From positions 1-64,000 of the forward strand of contig NZ_JAKZGP010000011.1 of the NCBI RefSeq assembly GCF_022549775.1: a stretch of 64,000 nucleotides of DNA, in the 5' to 3' direction. The translations under genes and the position numbers were made by a program. This document shows, piece after piece, positions 43,459 to 53,939 of this stretch. The stretch comes from Belliella filtrata. Lineage in GTDB: Bacteria > Bacteroidota > Bacteroidia > Cytophagales > Cyclobacteriaceae. Numbering within the stretch: the stretch's first letter is position 1; every line of letters starts with the position of its first letter. The notes beneath the pieces are model-generated. The model was not told the DNA's origin. It searched no databases and worked only from the letters and a program-made list of their open reading frames with translations.

Positions 43459-46233
43459 TTAGATAACAATATTCACTATTTTCCCTGGTACCACGATCAT
43501 TTTTTTAGGCGCTTTACCCTCAAGCCACTTTTGGACTGTTTCATCCTCAAGTGCAGCTTTTTCAATTTCTTCCTTGCTGAGGGAAAGGGATAAACTTAGT
43601 TTTGTTCGCATTTTACCATTGACAGAAACTGGGTACTCATGACTACTTTCTACCAAGTAGGATTCGTTGAACACTGGGAATGCTGCTTCCACTATTGAAT
43701 TCTCATGACCTAATAGCGACCACAACTCTTCAGCAACATGAGGGGCATATGGTGAAATGATCACTGCCAATGGTTCTAATATTTCCCTCTTATTACATTT
43801 CAAAGCGGATAACTCATTTACACAAATCATAAATGAAGCTACCGAAGTGTTGAATGAGTAATTGTCTAAATCTTCTTTGGTTTTTTTGATGGTCTTATGA
43901 AGTGTTTTCAACTCTTCAGGACTTGCTTTATCATTTGAGACAGCTACATTGCCTTGGTTATCATGATACAATTTCCAAAGTTTTTTAAGAAACTTAGAGA
44001 CACCGTCTATCCCGTTAGTATTCCAAGGTTTGAACTGTTCTAGCGGTCCTAAAAACATCTCATAAAGCCTTAAGGTATCAGCCCCATATCTTTCGATAAT
44101 GTCATCAGGGTTGACCACATTGTATTTTGATTTGGACATTTTCTCTACTTCTGATCCACAGATGTATTTTCCATCTTCAAGGATAAACGTAGCATCTACC
44201 AAGTCTGGCCTCCATGCGGTGAATTTCTCAAGGTTAAGCTGATCATTGTGCACAATATTCACATCCACATGCATGGCCGATGTGTCGTATTGATCTTTCA
44301 AACCATGACTTACAAACTTATTTGAACCTTTGATTCTGTAGACAAAGTTTGATCTTCCTTGGATCATTCCTTGGTTGATCATTTTTTGGAAAGGCTCTTC
44401 TATCGGGACAGTGCCAATATCGAACAAAAACTTGGTCCAAAATCTTGAGTAAAGCAAATGACCTGTGGCATGTTCAGCTCCTCCAATATACAAGTCTACA
44501 GCGCCCCAATATGCTGCTTTTTCGGATGATACAAATTCTTCAGAATTCTTTGGGTCCATGTAGCGGAAGAAGTACCAGCTAGATCCTGCCCAACCTGGCA
44601 TTGTACTTTTTTCCAAAGGATAAGTTCCTGATGCTGTAGTGTATGTCCAGTTGGAAGCCCTGGCTAGTGGTGGCTCTCCATCCTCAGTAGGCAAGTACTT
44701 GTCCACTTCAGGCAAAACCAGCGGTAAGTCTTGCTCATTAATTAGGTACGGTAAGCCATCGTTGAAATATACTGGTAACGGTTCTCCCCAATATCTCTGG
44801 CGAGTGAATATCGCATCCCGCATCCTGTATTGAATCTTACCCTTTCCTATTTTATGCTCTTCCAAAAATGCAATAGCTTTATCCATAGCTTGCTGCATGG
44901 GTAAATTCGAAAGAAAGTCAGAGTTGATGATAGTGCCACCCTTGCCTGGAAAGGACCCGTTTTCCATACTTCCTTCGATTACCTGCCTGATTTCTAGATC
45001 AAAATGCTTTGCGAAATTGAAGTCTCTTTCATCATGCGCTGGAACAGCCATAACAGCTCCAGTTCCATAGCCAGCTAATACATAATCAGCAATCCAGATT
45101 TGGATCTCTTCTCCATTGAAGGGATTAATGGCATATGAGCCAGTGAATGCTCCTGAAATAGTTTTTACATCTGACATTCGGTCTCTTTCAGACCTGTTTT
45201 TTGCAGTTGCAATGTATTCATTTGCTATTTTCTCTTGATCTTTGGTGATAAGGTCAGCTACAAAATCATGCTCCGGCGCTAAAGCCAAATAAGTAACACC
45301 ATAAATTGTATCTATTCTCGTGGTAAAAACTTTGATTTGCTTATCATGACCTTTTACTTGAAATACCATCTCTGCACCTTTGGACTTGCCAATCCAGTTT
45401 CTTTGCATTTCTTTGATAGGCTCATTCCAGTCCACTTTTTCCAATCCTTCCAAAAGTCTATCAGCATAGGCCGTGATCCTCATAGACCATTGCATCATTT
45501 TCTTACGCTCTACTGGATGTCCTCCTCTCTCTGAAAAACCGTCCTTGACTTCATCGTTACTTAATACTGTTCCCAAAGCCGCACACCAGTTTACAGTGGT
45601 TTCAGCCAAATAAGTTAACCTATATTTGAGAAGTGTTTTTTGCTTTTCTTCATCAGAAAAATTTTCCCAATCTTCCGCAGTGAAGTCGATAGTATCTTCA
45701 TCACATACTGCATTCAAGCCAAGGTTCCCCGTGGTTTGAAACCTTTCGATTAGAGAGGAAATAGATTTTGCTTTGTTTTCTTCTTTGTCGTAATAACTGT
45801 TGAAAAGCTGCATGAATATCCACTGTGTCCATTTGTAGTAATCTTGGTTGGATGTTCGTACTTCTTTTTCCCAATCAAAAGCAAAACCAATGTTTTTAAG
45901 CTGCTCTGTATACCTTGTGATGTTTTCTTCTGTAGTGATTGCGGGATGCTGCCCTGTCTGAATTGCGTATTGCTCAGCGGGAAGTCCAAAGGAATCATAA
46001 CCCATTGGGTGTAGGACGTTGAAGCCTTGCAATCTTTTGTACCTGGTGACGATATCAGAGGCTATATATCCTAATGGATGACCTACATGTAGCCCTGCTC
46101 CTGAAGGATAAGGGAACATGTCCAATGAATAGAATTTTGGTTTGTTAGGGTTTACTTTAGCGTTGAATACTTGGTTTTGTTCCCAGTATTGTTGCCATTT
46201 TTTTTCTATAACGGAAGGATTGTAATCGGCCAT
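43459..46233 (-). CDS. leuS: leucyl-tRNA synthetase
   Basis: A 924-residue class I synthetase. The HIGH motif is HVGH at 49-52 and KMSKS is at 698-702. The editing domain lies in between (about 230-430: [33 protein letters not shown]). The anticodon-binding part and a short C-terminal domain finish the protein. It charges tRNA-Leu and hydrolyses mischarged species. Length is slightly above the E. coli enzyme (860), normal for Bacteroidota. ATG at 46233. Confidence 0.98.
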   Translation of the reverse strand: MADYNPSVIEKKWQQYWEQNQVFNAKVNPNKPKFYSLDMFPYPSGAGLHVGHPLGYIASDIVTRYKRLQGFNVLHPMGYDSFGLPAEQYAIQTGQHPAITTEENITRYTEQLKNIGFAFDWEKEVRTSNQDYYKWTQWIFMQLFNSYYDKEENKAKSISSLIERFQTTGNLGLNAVCDEDTIDFTAEDWENFSDEEKQKTLLKYRLTYLAETTVNWCAALGTVLSNDEVKDGFSERGGHPVERKKMMQWSMRITAYADRLLEGLEKVDWNEPIKEMQRNWIGKSKGAEMVFQVKGHDKQIKVFTTRIDTIYGVTYLALAPEHDFVADLITKDQEKIANEYIATAKNRSERDRMSDVKTISGAFTGSYAINPFNGEEIQIWIADYVLAGYGTGAVMAVPAHDERDFNFAKHFDLEIRQVIEGSMENGSFPGKGGTIINSDFLSNLPMQQAMDKAIAFLEEHKIGKGKIQYRMRDAIFTRQRYWGEPLPVYFNDGLPYLINEQDLPLVLPEVDKYLPTEDGEPPLARASNWTYTTASGTYPLEKSTMPGWAGSSWYFFRYMDPKNSEEFVSSEKAAYWGAVDLYIGGAEHATGHLLYSRFWTKFLFDIGTVPIEEPFQKMINQGMIQGRSNFVYRIKGSNKFVSHGLKDQYDTSAMHVDVNIVHNDQLNLEKFTAWRPDLVDATFILEDGKYICGSEVEKMSKSKYNVVNPDDIIERYGADTLRLYEMFLGPLEQFKPWNTNGIDGVSKFLKKLWKLYHDNQGNVAVSNDKASPEELKTLHKTIKKTKEDLDNYSFNTSVASFMICVNELSALKCNKREILEPLAVIISPYAPHVAEELWSLLGHENSIVEAAFPVFNESYLVESSHEYPVSVNGKMRTKLSLSLSLSKEEIEKAALEDETVQKWLEGKAPKKMIVVPGKIVNIVI

Positions 46234-46324
46234 TTTTTTGAATAAAAGCTTAAATATTATCTAGTTGATTGCAAAAATAGAAAAAATAGGCATAAAAGAC
46301 CTACCTGATAGTAAACCAATTTGA

Positions 46325-47284
46325 TTACCAGAATCTGAATCGTTTTTCGTAAAGTCGATTTCTAAAAATCCAGTTGTCCCAAATGTCTGGTGATAGGTAG
46401 ATTTCTAGTCCCACATTAAAGCTAAGATACCCGTCAAATCTTTCATCAAGTCCAGAACCTCTTCGGATTCTACCTCCATTTTGAAGGATTCTTTCGACGT
46501 CTGGTTCTCCATCTGATGTTAAGAAATTCGGGTTTCTGATGGCTAAACGAAGACGATCTGGGTTTGGCCCTTCTCCGAATGTGCCATAATCTCTTACCAA
46601 ATCCAAATAAAATTCACTGACATTATATGCACTGATGTCATCCAAATAGTCAGTAAGTGTCCAACGGTAGTTCATTTCCAAGGTAAGATCCATGTACACA
46701 TTCAACTTGTATTTTGCTCCAATGCCGGTCGGAAATACCATGACGTATTTATTGTATGGATTATTTTCCAATTGTAATGGTCTTAGGTCTATCCACTCAT
46801 TTCTAAGCATCGCTTTAGGATTGTTGGAAGATACTCCTACTCCTGCAAATGCATACAGGTTAAAAAAGTTTCTAGTGATATTATATAGCTTCACAGGTTT
46901 CCAATGGTATTCACCTATGAGGGCAGCCTCTACATTTCTTGCTCTAAAGTGGAGGTTTCTAGGTATTCGATTCGCCCTTCTGTCTGAAGGAAGGTCTCCG
47001 CCAGAAATCTGATAGTAAGAAAAATCTGCCCTTGCTCTTAATCTTGTTCCAATCGTCCGTCTAATTGCAATATTACCATTCCAGTCAGGCTGTATCCCCT
47101 CATGGTATTTCCATAAAGAGTAGAGCTCTCCAAAATACTGTGTAGCACCACCTGAAAATGAGATAGACCAGGGCTCTTCAAATCTATACCTGTATAAACT
47201 TTGCGCAGAAGTGTGCCCGCCAATGAGGAATAGAAATCCAAAGGCAAGAAATGTCCCTAAATATTTTACAGTACTGTTTGACAC
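46325..47284 (-). CDS. outer-membrane beta-barrel protein (DUF6089-like)
   Basis: A 319-residue exported protein. It begins with GTG at 47284, because the frame upstream hits a stop two codons earlier and no ATG precedes the signal peptide (YLGTFLAFGFLFLIGGHTSAQ). The mature part is beta-strand rich with Tyr/Phe-ended strands, for example ISFSGGATQYFGEL and NLYAFAGVGVSSNNP, as in small OmpW/OprF-like barrels. It ends in RFW, a barrel-type terminus. Function unknown; family recall is moderate. Confidence 0.78.
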   Translation of the reverse strand: MSNSTVKYLGTFLAFGFLFLIGGHTSAQSLYRYRFEEPWSISFSGGATQYFGELYSLWKYHEGIQPDWNGNIAIRRTIGTRLRARADFSYYQISGGDLPSDRRANRIPRNLHFRARNVEAALIGEYHWKPVKLYNITRNFFNLYAFAGVGVSSNNPKAMLRNEWIDLRPLQLENNPYNKYVMVFPTGIGAKYKLNVYMDLTLEMNYRWTLTDYLDDISAYNVSEFYLDLVRDYGTFGEGPNPDRLRLAIRNPNFLTSDGEPDVERILQNGGRIRRGSGLDERFDGYLSFNVGLEIYLSPDIWDNWIFRNRLYEKRFRFW

Positions 47285-47341
47285 AACTTATGGGGTGAAG
47301 GCTAGTGATCTTCAACAGGATTGTAAATAAAAGAAAAAACT

Positions 47342-48241
47342 TTAACTTTTCAATTTTTCTAATACAGATACTACATGAATATCTCGTTGAGGGAATGGGA
47401 TTTCAATACCTTCTTGTGTGAACCTTTTAAAGATCTCGAAATATAATTGACTCTTAAGTACTTTGGGTTTGTTGATGTAGTCTGATGTCCACACCCTTAA
47501 GATGAAGTTCAAGCTGCTATCCTCAAACTCATCAAAGAGTACATCAGGAGCTGGTCTGCTTAATACACCTTCATTGGCTTCTGCGATTTCTATAAGTATT
47601 TTTCTGACTTTCTCGGGGTCTTCCTTATACGAAACGCCGACAGGGTAATTGAACCTGATATTGCGATCATTATGAGACCAGTTGATGACTTGACTATCTA
47701 TAAATTGGCTATTTGGAACAATGACTGAAATGTTATCATTGGTGACTACCATGGTGGATCTAGCCGAAATTTTAACTACATCTCCTGAAATGTCTCCTAC
47801 TTCTATCCTATCACCAATCTTGATGGGCTGTTCAAAAAGGATGATTAGACCTGAAATGAAATTGTTGGTAATATTTTGGAGACCAAAACCTATACCCACA
47901 CCGAGTGCGCCAGCAAGGATGCCAAACGCACTTAAGTCTAGCCCAGTGGTCTGTAATATTGAAAAGACACCTGCAATGATGATAACATATTTGACAATTA
48001 TACCCACCGATTGTCTGGTGCCTATTTCAATTCGGTATTTTGAAAGTACTTTATTAACCAGGATTTTTCTGATGAGTTCAGATACAAAAAAGAGAATGAA
48101 AACAGAGAAAATCAAAGTAATCAGAAGCCCTACTGTCAAGCTTGATTCACCAATGGAAAAAAGCTTAATGGTTAGAAAATCATTCATTATATCTAAAAAA
48201 CCAGATATTTTCTCTTTTTTGAACGCAAGAATCTCATCCAT
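47342..48241 (-). CDS. small-conductance mechanosensitive channel (MscS family)
   Basis: A 299-residue inner-membrane protein. Three to four helices precede the conserved pore helix (FGILAGALGVGIGFGLQNITNNFISGLIILFEQP) and the MscS beta domain (IKIGDRIEVGD to IVPNSQFI), then a C-terminal alpha/beta domain. It releases solutes under hypo-osmotic stress. I start at ATG 48241 rather than a TTG 39 bases upstream. It lies in the same direction as the outer-membrane gene, 57 bases before it. Confidence 0.93.
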   Translation of the reverse strand: MDEILAFKKEKISGFLDIMNDFLTIKLFSIGESSLTVGLLITLIFSVFILFFVSELIRKILVNKVLSKYRIEIGTRQSVGIIVKYVIIIAGVFSILQTTGLDLSAFGILAGALGVGIGFGLQNITNNFISGLIILFEQPIKIGDRIEVGDISGDVVKISARSTMVVTNDNISVIVPNSQFIDSQVINWSHNDRNIRFNYPVGVSYKEDPEKVRKILIEIAEANEGVLSRPAPDVLFDEFEDSSLNFILRVWTSDYINKPKVLKSQLYFEIFKRFTQEGIEIPFPQRDIHVVSVLEKLKS

Positions 48242-48365
48242 AGCAAGTGCCTTAAAAATTTTTGAATAAGCAAAATACAATTTTAATTTTATAAATCAAT
48301 TTGGCTAAATCTTTGTTCAATTATTTGCAAAATAAACTTTGGTTTCTATTCGAAGATGTGTCGAA

Positions 48366-48399
48366 TTTGAAATAATTGATTGAATTTTATATAATTTTG
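48366..48399 (+). promoter_or_regulatory. promoter very close to the GNAT-nitrilase start
   Basis: TTTG at 48366-48369, a 22-base spacer and TAATTTTG at 48392-48399 fit the consensus. The predicted start (about six bases on) falls at the ATG at 48404, so the mRNA may be leaderless. Confidence 0.55.
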
Positions 48400-48403
48400 T
48401 AAT

Positions 48404-49945
48404 ATGACTAAGCATAAAGAAGAGTTAGAGCATCGATTAAAGTTAAGAAATATAAAACTTTCTGATTATGATGATATTAGGGATATCATGGTCAGCATAT
48501 ACAAGGATCAGGGAGGAGCATGGACGAGGCAAGAGTTGAAAAATCAGATCAAAGCTTTCCCCGAGGGGCAAATTTGTATTGAAGATAATGGTAAGGTTGT
48601 AGCTGCAGCGTTGAGTTTGATAGTAGATTATGCCAAGTTTGGTGATAACCATACCTACGACCAAATCACAGGCTTTGGAAAGTTTGACACACATGATAAT
48701 GATGGTGATACTTTATATGGCACAGATGTTTTTGTAGACAATGAATACAGAGGTATGCGGTTGGGACGAAGGCTATATGACGCCAGAAAAGAGCTTTGCG
48801 AAAACCTGAACCTAAGATCAATCATTGCGGGGGGAAGAATACCTGGCTATTCGAAGTATTATGATCAAATGACACCGAGGAAATACATTGATTTGGTGAA
48901 AAGTAAAGAGATATTTGATCCAGTGCTATCATTTCAATTAGCTAATGAGTTTCACGTAAGAAAAGTAATAACGAAATACTTGCCAGAAGATACGGATTCT
49001 AGAGCTTACGCGACCTTGCTGGAGTGGATCAATATTTATTATGAAAAAGATGAAAAGCTAATAGGTAACAAAAAGTCCATCGTAAGACTTGGCTTGGTGC
49101 AATGGAAGATGAGAAGGTTCAATAATGTGGATGACCTTATGCAACAAGTGGAATTTTTTGTTGATACCGTTTCAGGTTATAAGTCAGATTTTTGCTTACT
49201 TCCAGAGTTTTTTAATGCCCCGCTTTTAGCAGAGTTCAATGACATGCCCGCTTCTGAAGCGATCAGGAATTTGGCTGATTACACTGATGAAATCGTGAGT
49301 AGAATGAGAGATTTAGCTCTTTCATACAACGTGAATATCATCGCTGGTAGTATGCCTGAGTATGATGGTAAAAAACTAAGAAATGTGAGTTACCTTTGTA
49401 GAAGGGATGGCACGATAGATAAGCAATACAAGCTTCATATTACACCAGACGAACAATCATATTGGGGTCTACAAGGGGGAAATGGAATCAAAGTATTCGA
49501 TACAGATGCAGGTAAAATTGGCATATTGATATGTTATGATGTGGAGTTTCCTGAGTTGGGCAGGATATTGGCAGAGCAAGAGATGGATATTTTGTTTGTG
49601 CCATTTTGGACAGATACCAAAAACGCTTACCTAAGGGTAAATACGTGTGCAAAGGCGAGGGCTGTAGAGAATGAGTGCTATGTAGCGATCACTGGATCAG
49701 TCGGGAATCTTCCGAGGGTAGAAAACATGGATATTCAATATTCACAAGCGGCAATTTACTCACCTTCAGATTTTTCTTTTCCTCACGACGCTACCGTAGC
49801 ACAGGCTTCTGAAAATGCAGAAACAACTATAGTGGCGGATGTTGATTTGGATCTATTGACTAAGCAGCGCAAAGCAGGAAGTGTAAGGAATTTGGAACAA
49901 AGAAGGTTGGATTTGTATTCAGTTCAGCTAAAAAGAAAAAAATAA
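48404..49945 (+). CDS. GNAT acetyltransferase fused to a nitrilase-family amidohydrolase
   Basis: A 513-residue cytoplasmic fusion. Residues about 10-215 form a GNAT domain with the acetyl-CoA loop (YRGMRLGRRLYDARK). Residues about 225-510 are a carbon-nitrogen hydrolase with the Glu-Lys-Cys triad E268, K343 and C377 (ILICYDVEFPE). This two-domain protein is known in many bacteria; the substrate is not established. It starts a run with kdsC and kdsA spaced two bases apart each, so it is co-expressed with KDO synthesis. Predicted promoter almost touches the ATG. Confidence 0.93.
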   Translation: MTKHKEELEHRLKLRNIKLSDYDDIRDIMVSIYKDQGGAWTRQELKNQIKAFPEGQICIEDNGKVVAAALSLIVDYAKFGDNHTYDQITGFGKFDTHDNDGDTLYGTDVFVDNEYRGMRLGRRLYDARKELCENLNLRSIIAGGRIPGYSKYYDQMTPRKYIDLVKSKEIFDPVLSFQLANEFHVRKVITKYLPEDTDSRAYATLLEWINIYYEKDEKLIGNKKSIVRLGLVQWKMRRFNNVDDLMQQVEFFVDTVSGYKSDFCLLPEFFNAPLLAEFNDMPASEAIRNLADYTDEIVSRMRDLALSYNVNIIAGSMPEYDGKKLRNVSYLCRRDGTIDKQYKLHITPDEQSYWGLQGGNGIKVFDTDAGKIGILICYDVEFPELGRILAEQEMDILFVPFWTDTKNAYLRVNTCAKARAVENECYVAITGSVGNLPRVENMDIQYSQAAIYSPSDFSFPHDATVAQASENAETTIVADVDLDLLTKQRKAGSVRNLEQRRLDLYSVQLKRKK

Positions 49946-49947
49946 GC

Positions 49948-50496
49948 ATGGAGAATTACCTTTCTGGACTGACAGAAGTTATTAAGTATAAGGCGCAAAA
50001 AATAAGGTTGATCATCACAGATGTGGATGGGGTATTGACAGATGGTGGAATTATATATGATGACAATCGGCTTGAATATAAAAAGTTCAACGTCAAGGAT
50101 GGTTTGATAGTAAGACATTTGAGGAAAAATGGAATAATGGTGGGCGCAATCACTGGTAGAAAATCCAAAGTAGTAGAAGATAGGTGCGAGGAGTTGAAGT
50201 TTGATTTTCACTACCATGGTATCAAGGATAAAGGGAGAAAGCTTGCTGAGATTTTAGAAACTTTGGAGCTTGCCCTAGATGAAGTTGCCTATATTGGAGA
50301 TGATTTGATAGATTTGCCTATCCTTTGTAAGGTAGGCTTGTCTGTAAGCCCTTCTGATGCTTTGCCATATGTTCAGCAAAAAGTAGACTTCGTATCAAGC
50401 AGAAAAGGTGGGTATGGAGTATTTAGAGAGGTTGGGGATGCTGTGTTGATTGCGAAGGGTTTAATGGATGAAATCATAGAAAACTTAGTAAAATAA
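49948..50496 (+). CDS. kdsC: KDO 8-phosphate phosphatase
   Basis: A 182-residue HAD-superfamily phosphatase of the capless KdsC type, active as a tetramer. The nucleophile Asp25 and Asp27 lie in ITDVDGVLTDGG; the other motifs are AITGRKS and GDDLIDLP. It hydrolyses KDO 8-phosphate to KDO in lipopolysaccharide core synthesis. It precedes kdsA by two bases, which supports this over other HAD roles. Confidence 0.93.
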   Translation: MENYLSGLTEVIKYKAQKIRLIITDVDGVLTDGGIIYDDNRLEYKKFNVKDGLIVRHLRKNGIMVGAITGRKSKVVEDRCEELKFDFHYHGIKDKGRKLAEILETLELALDEVAYIGDDLIDLPILCKVGLSVSPSDALPYVQQKVDFVSSRKGGYGVFREVGDAVLIAKGLMDEIIENLVK

Positions 50497-50498
50497 TC

Positions 50499-51344
50499 AT
50501 GAATAGAAGTACCCAAAAGATGAAAATTACGGACGATGTGATTTTAGGGTCTGATAAGCCAGTTTTGTTTGCAGGGCCTTGTGCAGTAGAAAGTTATGAT
50601 ATTTGCATAGAGATTGGAAGTAAAGTAAAAAGCTTGGCTGAGAAGTTTGGTTTTTCCTATGTTTTTAAAGCTTCTTTTGATAAAGCGAATAGAACTTCCT
50701 CTGGCTCTTTTAGAAGTATAGGGATGGATAAGTCTTTAGAAGTTCTCCAAAGAGTAGGTTCAGCACTCGATGTTCCCTTGGTGACTGACATTCATGAAAG
50801 TTATCAAGCAGCAGAGGTAGCAGAAGTTGTTGATGTATTACAGATCCCAGCCTTTCTTTGTAGACAAACTGACTTACTTTTGGCAGCTGGTAATACCGGT
50901 AAAGCAGTTAAGATCAAAAGGGGGCAGTTTATGGCGCCAGAAGACATGCAATATGCAGTTTCAAAGGTTAGGTCCACTGGGAACGATAATGTTTGCTTGA
51001 CAGAAAGAGGCTTCTCATTAGGGTATCACAACTTGGTGGTAGACATGAGAGGCTTACCTATTATGCGACAATTTTCGCCAGTGGTTTTTGATATCACGCA
51101 CAGTGTTCAGCAGCCTGGAGGTCAAGGAGGTACAAGTGGCGGTCAGCGGGAGTTTGCTCCGATCTTAGCAAGAGCTGCGGCAGCAACAGGAATTGACGGG
51201 TTTTTTATAGAAACACATCCTGAACCAGCCAAAGCTTTGAGTGATGGACCAAATTTGATTCCATTAGATAAAATGGAAGGATTCTTAGAAATGCTTAAAG
51301 CTTCGTGGGAACTAGGTAGAAAGTTTCAAGACTTTAAAGTCTAA
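50499..51344 (+). CDS. kdsA: KDO 8-phosphate synthase
   Basis: A 281-residue TIM-barrel enzyme. GPCAVES, FKASFDKANRTS, and the phosphate-binding QPGGQGGTSGGQREF loop identify KdsA, and the late FIETHPEP region completes the active site. It condenses phosphoenolpyruvate with arabinose 5-phosphate. The first ATG (50499) is used; an ATG seven codons later is possible. A terminator follows. Confidence 0.97.
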   Translation: MNRSTQKMKITDDVILGSDKPVLFAGPCAVESYDICIEIGSKVKSLAEKFGFSYVFKASFDKANRTSSGSFRSIGMDKSLEVLQRVGSALDVPLVTDIHESYQAAEVAEVVDVLQIPAFLCRQTDLLLAAGNTGKAVKIKRGQFMAPEDMQYAVSKVRSTGNDNVCLTERGFSLGYHNLVVDMRGLPIMRQFSPVVFDITHSVQQPGGQGGTSGGQREFAPILARAAAATGIDGFFIETHPEPAKALSDGPNLIPLDKMEGFLEMLKASWELGRKFQDFKV

Positions 51345-51358
51345 ACAGGACTTAATGA

Positions 51359-51395
51359 AAAAAAGGCTGTTTCAAATTATGAGACAGCCTTTTTT
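51359..51395 (+). terminator. terminator of the GNAT-nitrilase/kds operon
   Basis: A hairpin with AAAAGGCTGT-TTCA pairing to TGAGACAGCCTTTT (one G-T), five-base loop, and a run of six T. It begins 14 bases after the kdsA stop. Confidence 0.9.
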
Positions 51396-51554
51396 GTGAA
51401 TGTGCTGAGAATAAAATCTTAGGTTTTTGAAGGTTTTTGGCTATTTATTGATAAAATAAACATATACAAAAAACCATCTAAAGCGATCAACTTTGAAAAA
51501 ACGGTACAAATAATGTTTAATAGTAAATATTAACTCAAAAAGGGTAAATAAATT

Positions 51555-53240
51555 ATGAAGAATATTTTATTAAGTACATTGCTATTGATCTATATGTTTC
51601 CAGTGATGTCCCAAGATCGGACTGGCTCTGTGTCTTCTGTAATTAACAGCATTATAGAAGTGGATGATACAGAGAGGATAAAAAAGGTGGCAAATGAAGA
51701 TTTGTTTAGTTCGGTAGTGATAAGAAAATTTTACAGTGACCGCACTTTTTTTCCAGCTTGGTCTGATGGAGATGTTTTTCCAGAGTTAGCTTATGAAATG
51801 CGCTATGAAATCAAGCAAGTTCAATTTGATGGGCTTAACCCTGAAGACTATCACCTTGGAGCTATTGATTTACTTTTTGAAAAATACGAAAGATCCAAGA
51901 AAGGGAAAGCTGAGTTTTTAGTTCATGATTATGCTAGTTTGGATGTGTTGCTTACAGATGCCTACATCATCATTTCGTCACACTTGTATTTAGGTAAAAT
52001 CGATCCAGAAAACCTGAAGTCCTCATGGGATATCCAGAGATCCGCTCCTGAGCTAAAGATAGATGAAAGACTACATGAAGCAATTTTGCAACATAGTATT
52101 CGAAAGAGTCTTGAGGAACTGTATCCTTCATTTCAAGTATATAAAAAAATGAGGGATGCTTTGAGATTTCTATATGATGATCTGGCTAGGTGGCAGTCTG
52201 AATCTTCCGCCAATTGGAAAAAACTTAAGGTCGATAAGTCTATCAAAGTAGGTGATAGCTATAATCAGCTAGATCAAGTTAAAGAAAGATTGAGGTTTTG
52301 GGGCTACTTGGAGGACTTGCCTTTGGAAAGTTCGAAGGTTTATGATTCGTTACTTGTACCAGCGATCACCAAGCTTCAAATAAGGCATGGTATGGAGCCG
52401 GATGGTGTGATAGGTCAGGGAACAATCCATGCACTCAATCAGACACCAGATGATCTTATCGAGACAGCAAGGGTAAATATGGAGAGATTTAGATGGCTAC
52501 CTAGAGATGTAAAAGACCAAGAAGTGATTTTAGTAAATACTGCAAATTTTCAATTGGACTATATCTCAAAAAGGGATACAATTCTTAGTTCGAAAGTGAT
52601 TGTAGGCAAAAGTTACCATGCTACCCCGCAGTTTAGTGCAGAAATGTCTTACATGGTTTTCAGTCCAACCTGGACCATTCCGAACTCAATTACTAGAAAT
52701 GAGATCATTCCTGCAGTGAAGAAAGATATTGGTTATCTTAATAGCAAAAACATGAAAGTATTGACTTCTGATGGGAAAGAGGTGGATCCGCAAAGTATTG
52801 ATTGGCAAAAGGCTAATGGGAAAAACTTCCCTTATTTGGTAAGGCAAGAACCAGGTGAACAAAACTCCCTTGGATTGGTGAAATTTATGTTCCCTAACAA
52901 GCATAGTGTATATATTCATGATACACCAGCGAGAAGTTTATTCGCCCGTGAAGATAGAGCGCTTAGCCATGGTTGTATTAGGATTCAGCGGCCAGTAGAT
53001 TTTGCAAAAGTATTACTGAAGCACGATAGTGCATGGACGGATGAAAAGATCAAAGAATCAATGAATAAGTCCAAAGAAGTGATCGTAAAACTAGACCGAA
53101 AGATTCCTGTGGTTATTTTATACATGACTTTTTGGTCGGATTCTCGCGGCAATAATTTCTTTAGAAAAGATATTTATGAAAGAGATAATGAAATTCTTCT
53201 GGCATTAAAGCAAACTCGTGGTAAGAAATCAGGCGTTTAA
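51555..53240 (+). CDS. L,D-transpeptidase, YcbB/LdtD-like
   Basis: A 561-residue exported protein with a signal peptide (residues 1-20, ending VMSQ). The order is: a scaffold domain (about 40-230), a peptidoglycan-binding helical domain (about 225-300, MEPDGVIGQGTIHALN) and a YkuD catalytic domain (about 320-500). H472 and C474 are in SHGCIRI. It makes 3-3 crosslinks in peptidoglycan or links proteins to it. Its last four codons overlap the end of the convergent next gene. Confidence 0.92.
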   Translation: MKNILLSTLLLIYMFPVMSQDRTGSVSSVINSIIEVDDTERIKKVANEDLFSSVVIRKFYSDRTFFPAWSDGDVFPELAYEMRYEIKQVQFDGLNPEDYHLGAIDLLFEKYERSKKGKAEFLVHDYASLDVLLTDAYIIISSHLYLGKIDPENLKSSWDIQRSAPELKIDERLHEAILQHSIRKSLEELYPSFQVYKKMRDALRFLYDDLARWQSESSANWKKLKVDKSIKVGDSYNQLDQVKERLRFWGYLEDLPLESSKVYDSLLVPAITKLQIRHGMEPDGVIGQGTIHALNQTPDDLIETARVNMERFRWLPRDVKDQEVILVNTANFQLDYISKRDTILSSKVIVGKSYHATPQFSAEMSYMVFSPTWTIPNSITRNEIIPAVKKDIGYLNSKNMKVLTSDGKEVDPQSIDWQKANGKNFPYLVRQEPGEQNSLGLVKFMFPNKHSVYIHDTPARSLFAREDRALSHGCIRIQRPVDFAKVLLKHDSAWTDEKIKESMNKSKEVIVKLDRKIPVVILYMTFWSDSRGNNFFRKDIYERDNEILLALKQTRGKKSGV

Positions 53241-53939
53241 GATGGGGGATTTTAAAAGGTACTGTTCATCATTACCGAATATAAACAAGAGTGATTTATT
53301 CTTAATCAAATCAATCACCTTATTAGCTTCAGCCAAAGGGAGTGCTGGACAGCCTAGGCTTCGACCTAGTCTTCCTGTAGTTTTGATGAAATCTTCATTG
53401 GCGTATGCTGCGCCATGGATCACGATGGCTCTTTCTCTAGCGCTATCATTATATCCACTTTCTAATCCATCTAACCTCAATGAATAACCATGCTTGCCTT
53501 GATAGGTTTCTGCCGTTTTATAGAAGCCTAAGCTACTCTTATAAGAAGAGTTCGTATTTGAAAAAGACTTAGCCATTAAGTCTCCTGAGTTGCGACCATG
53601 TGACACATAGCCATGATGTAAAATTTCACCTGAGACCATATCTATGATCCAAAGTCTCTTTTGAGAAGATGGTAAAGTAAAGTCAATTACACTTAAAGGC
53701 TTCTCTAGGCTGATTTCCTTTTTCTCAACTAACTTCTGATAACCAGACATTCCGATCTCTAAAATGATTTCGTTAGGGAGGTCGATGTTTGAGTTGTTTG
53801 GATTCGAAAAAATCAAATCTGCATTGAAGCTCGCTACTGGATTGATTTCCTCATGGTGTGCGCGTAAGCTGTGTGCTGCAAAGAAATCGGAAAATAAACT
53901 TGAAGTAAGGAAGAATAGGGCTAGGGTGAATTTTTTCAT
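53229..53939 (-). CDS. second murein L,D-transpeptidase-type protein
   Basis: A 236-residue exported protein with signal peptide (FTLALFFLTSSLFSDFFAA). The catalytic domain has IHGAAYA and a reactive Cys197 in GRSLGCPALPL, the motif variant of the shorter YkuD-related (YafK/ErfK-like) family. It acts on the stem peptide of murein. Its 3' end overlaps the larger transpeptidase by 12 bases in opposite orientation, so no terminator separates the two. Confidence 0.88.
   Translation of the reverse strand: MKKFTLALFFLTSSLFSDFFAAHSLRAHHEEINPVASFNADLIFSNPNNSNIDLPNEIILEIGMSGYQKLVEKKEISLEKPLSVIDFTLPSSQKRLWIIDMVSGEILHHGYVSHGRNSGDLMAKSFSNTNSSYKSSLGFYKTAETYQGKHGYSLRLDGLESGYNDSARERAIVIHGAAYANEDFIKTTGRLGRSLGCPALPLAEANKVIDLIKNKSLLFIFGNDEQYLLKSPILNA

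Noticed and set aside
47721-48269. 182-residue plus-strand frame opposite the MscS gene
   Set aside because: Antisense to a conserved channel gene, low-complexity Ser/Ile/Pro composition.
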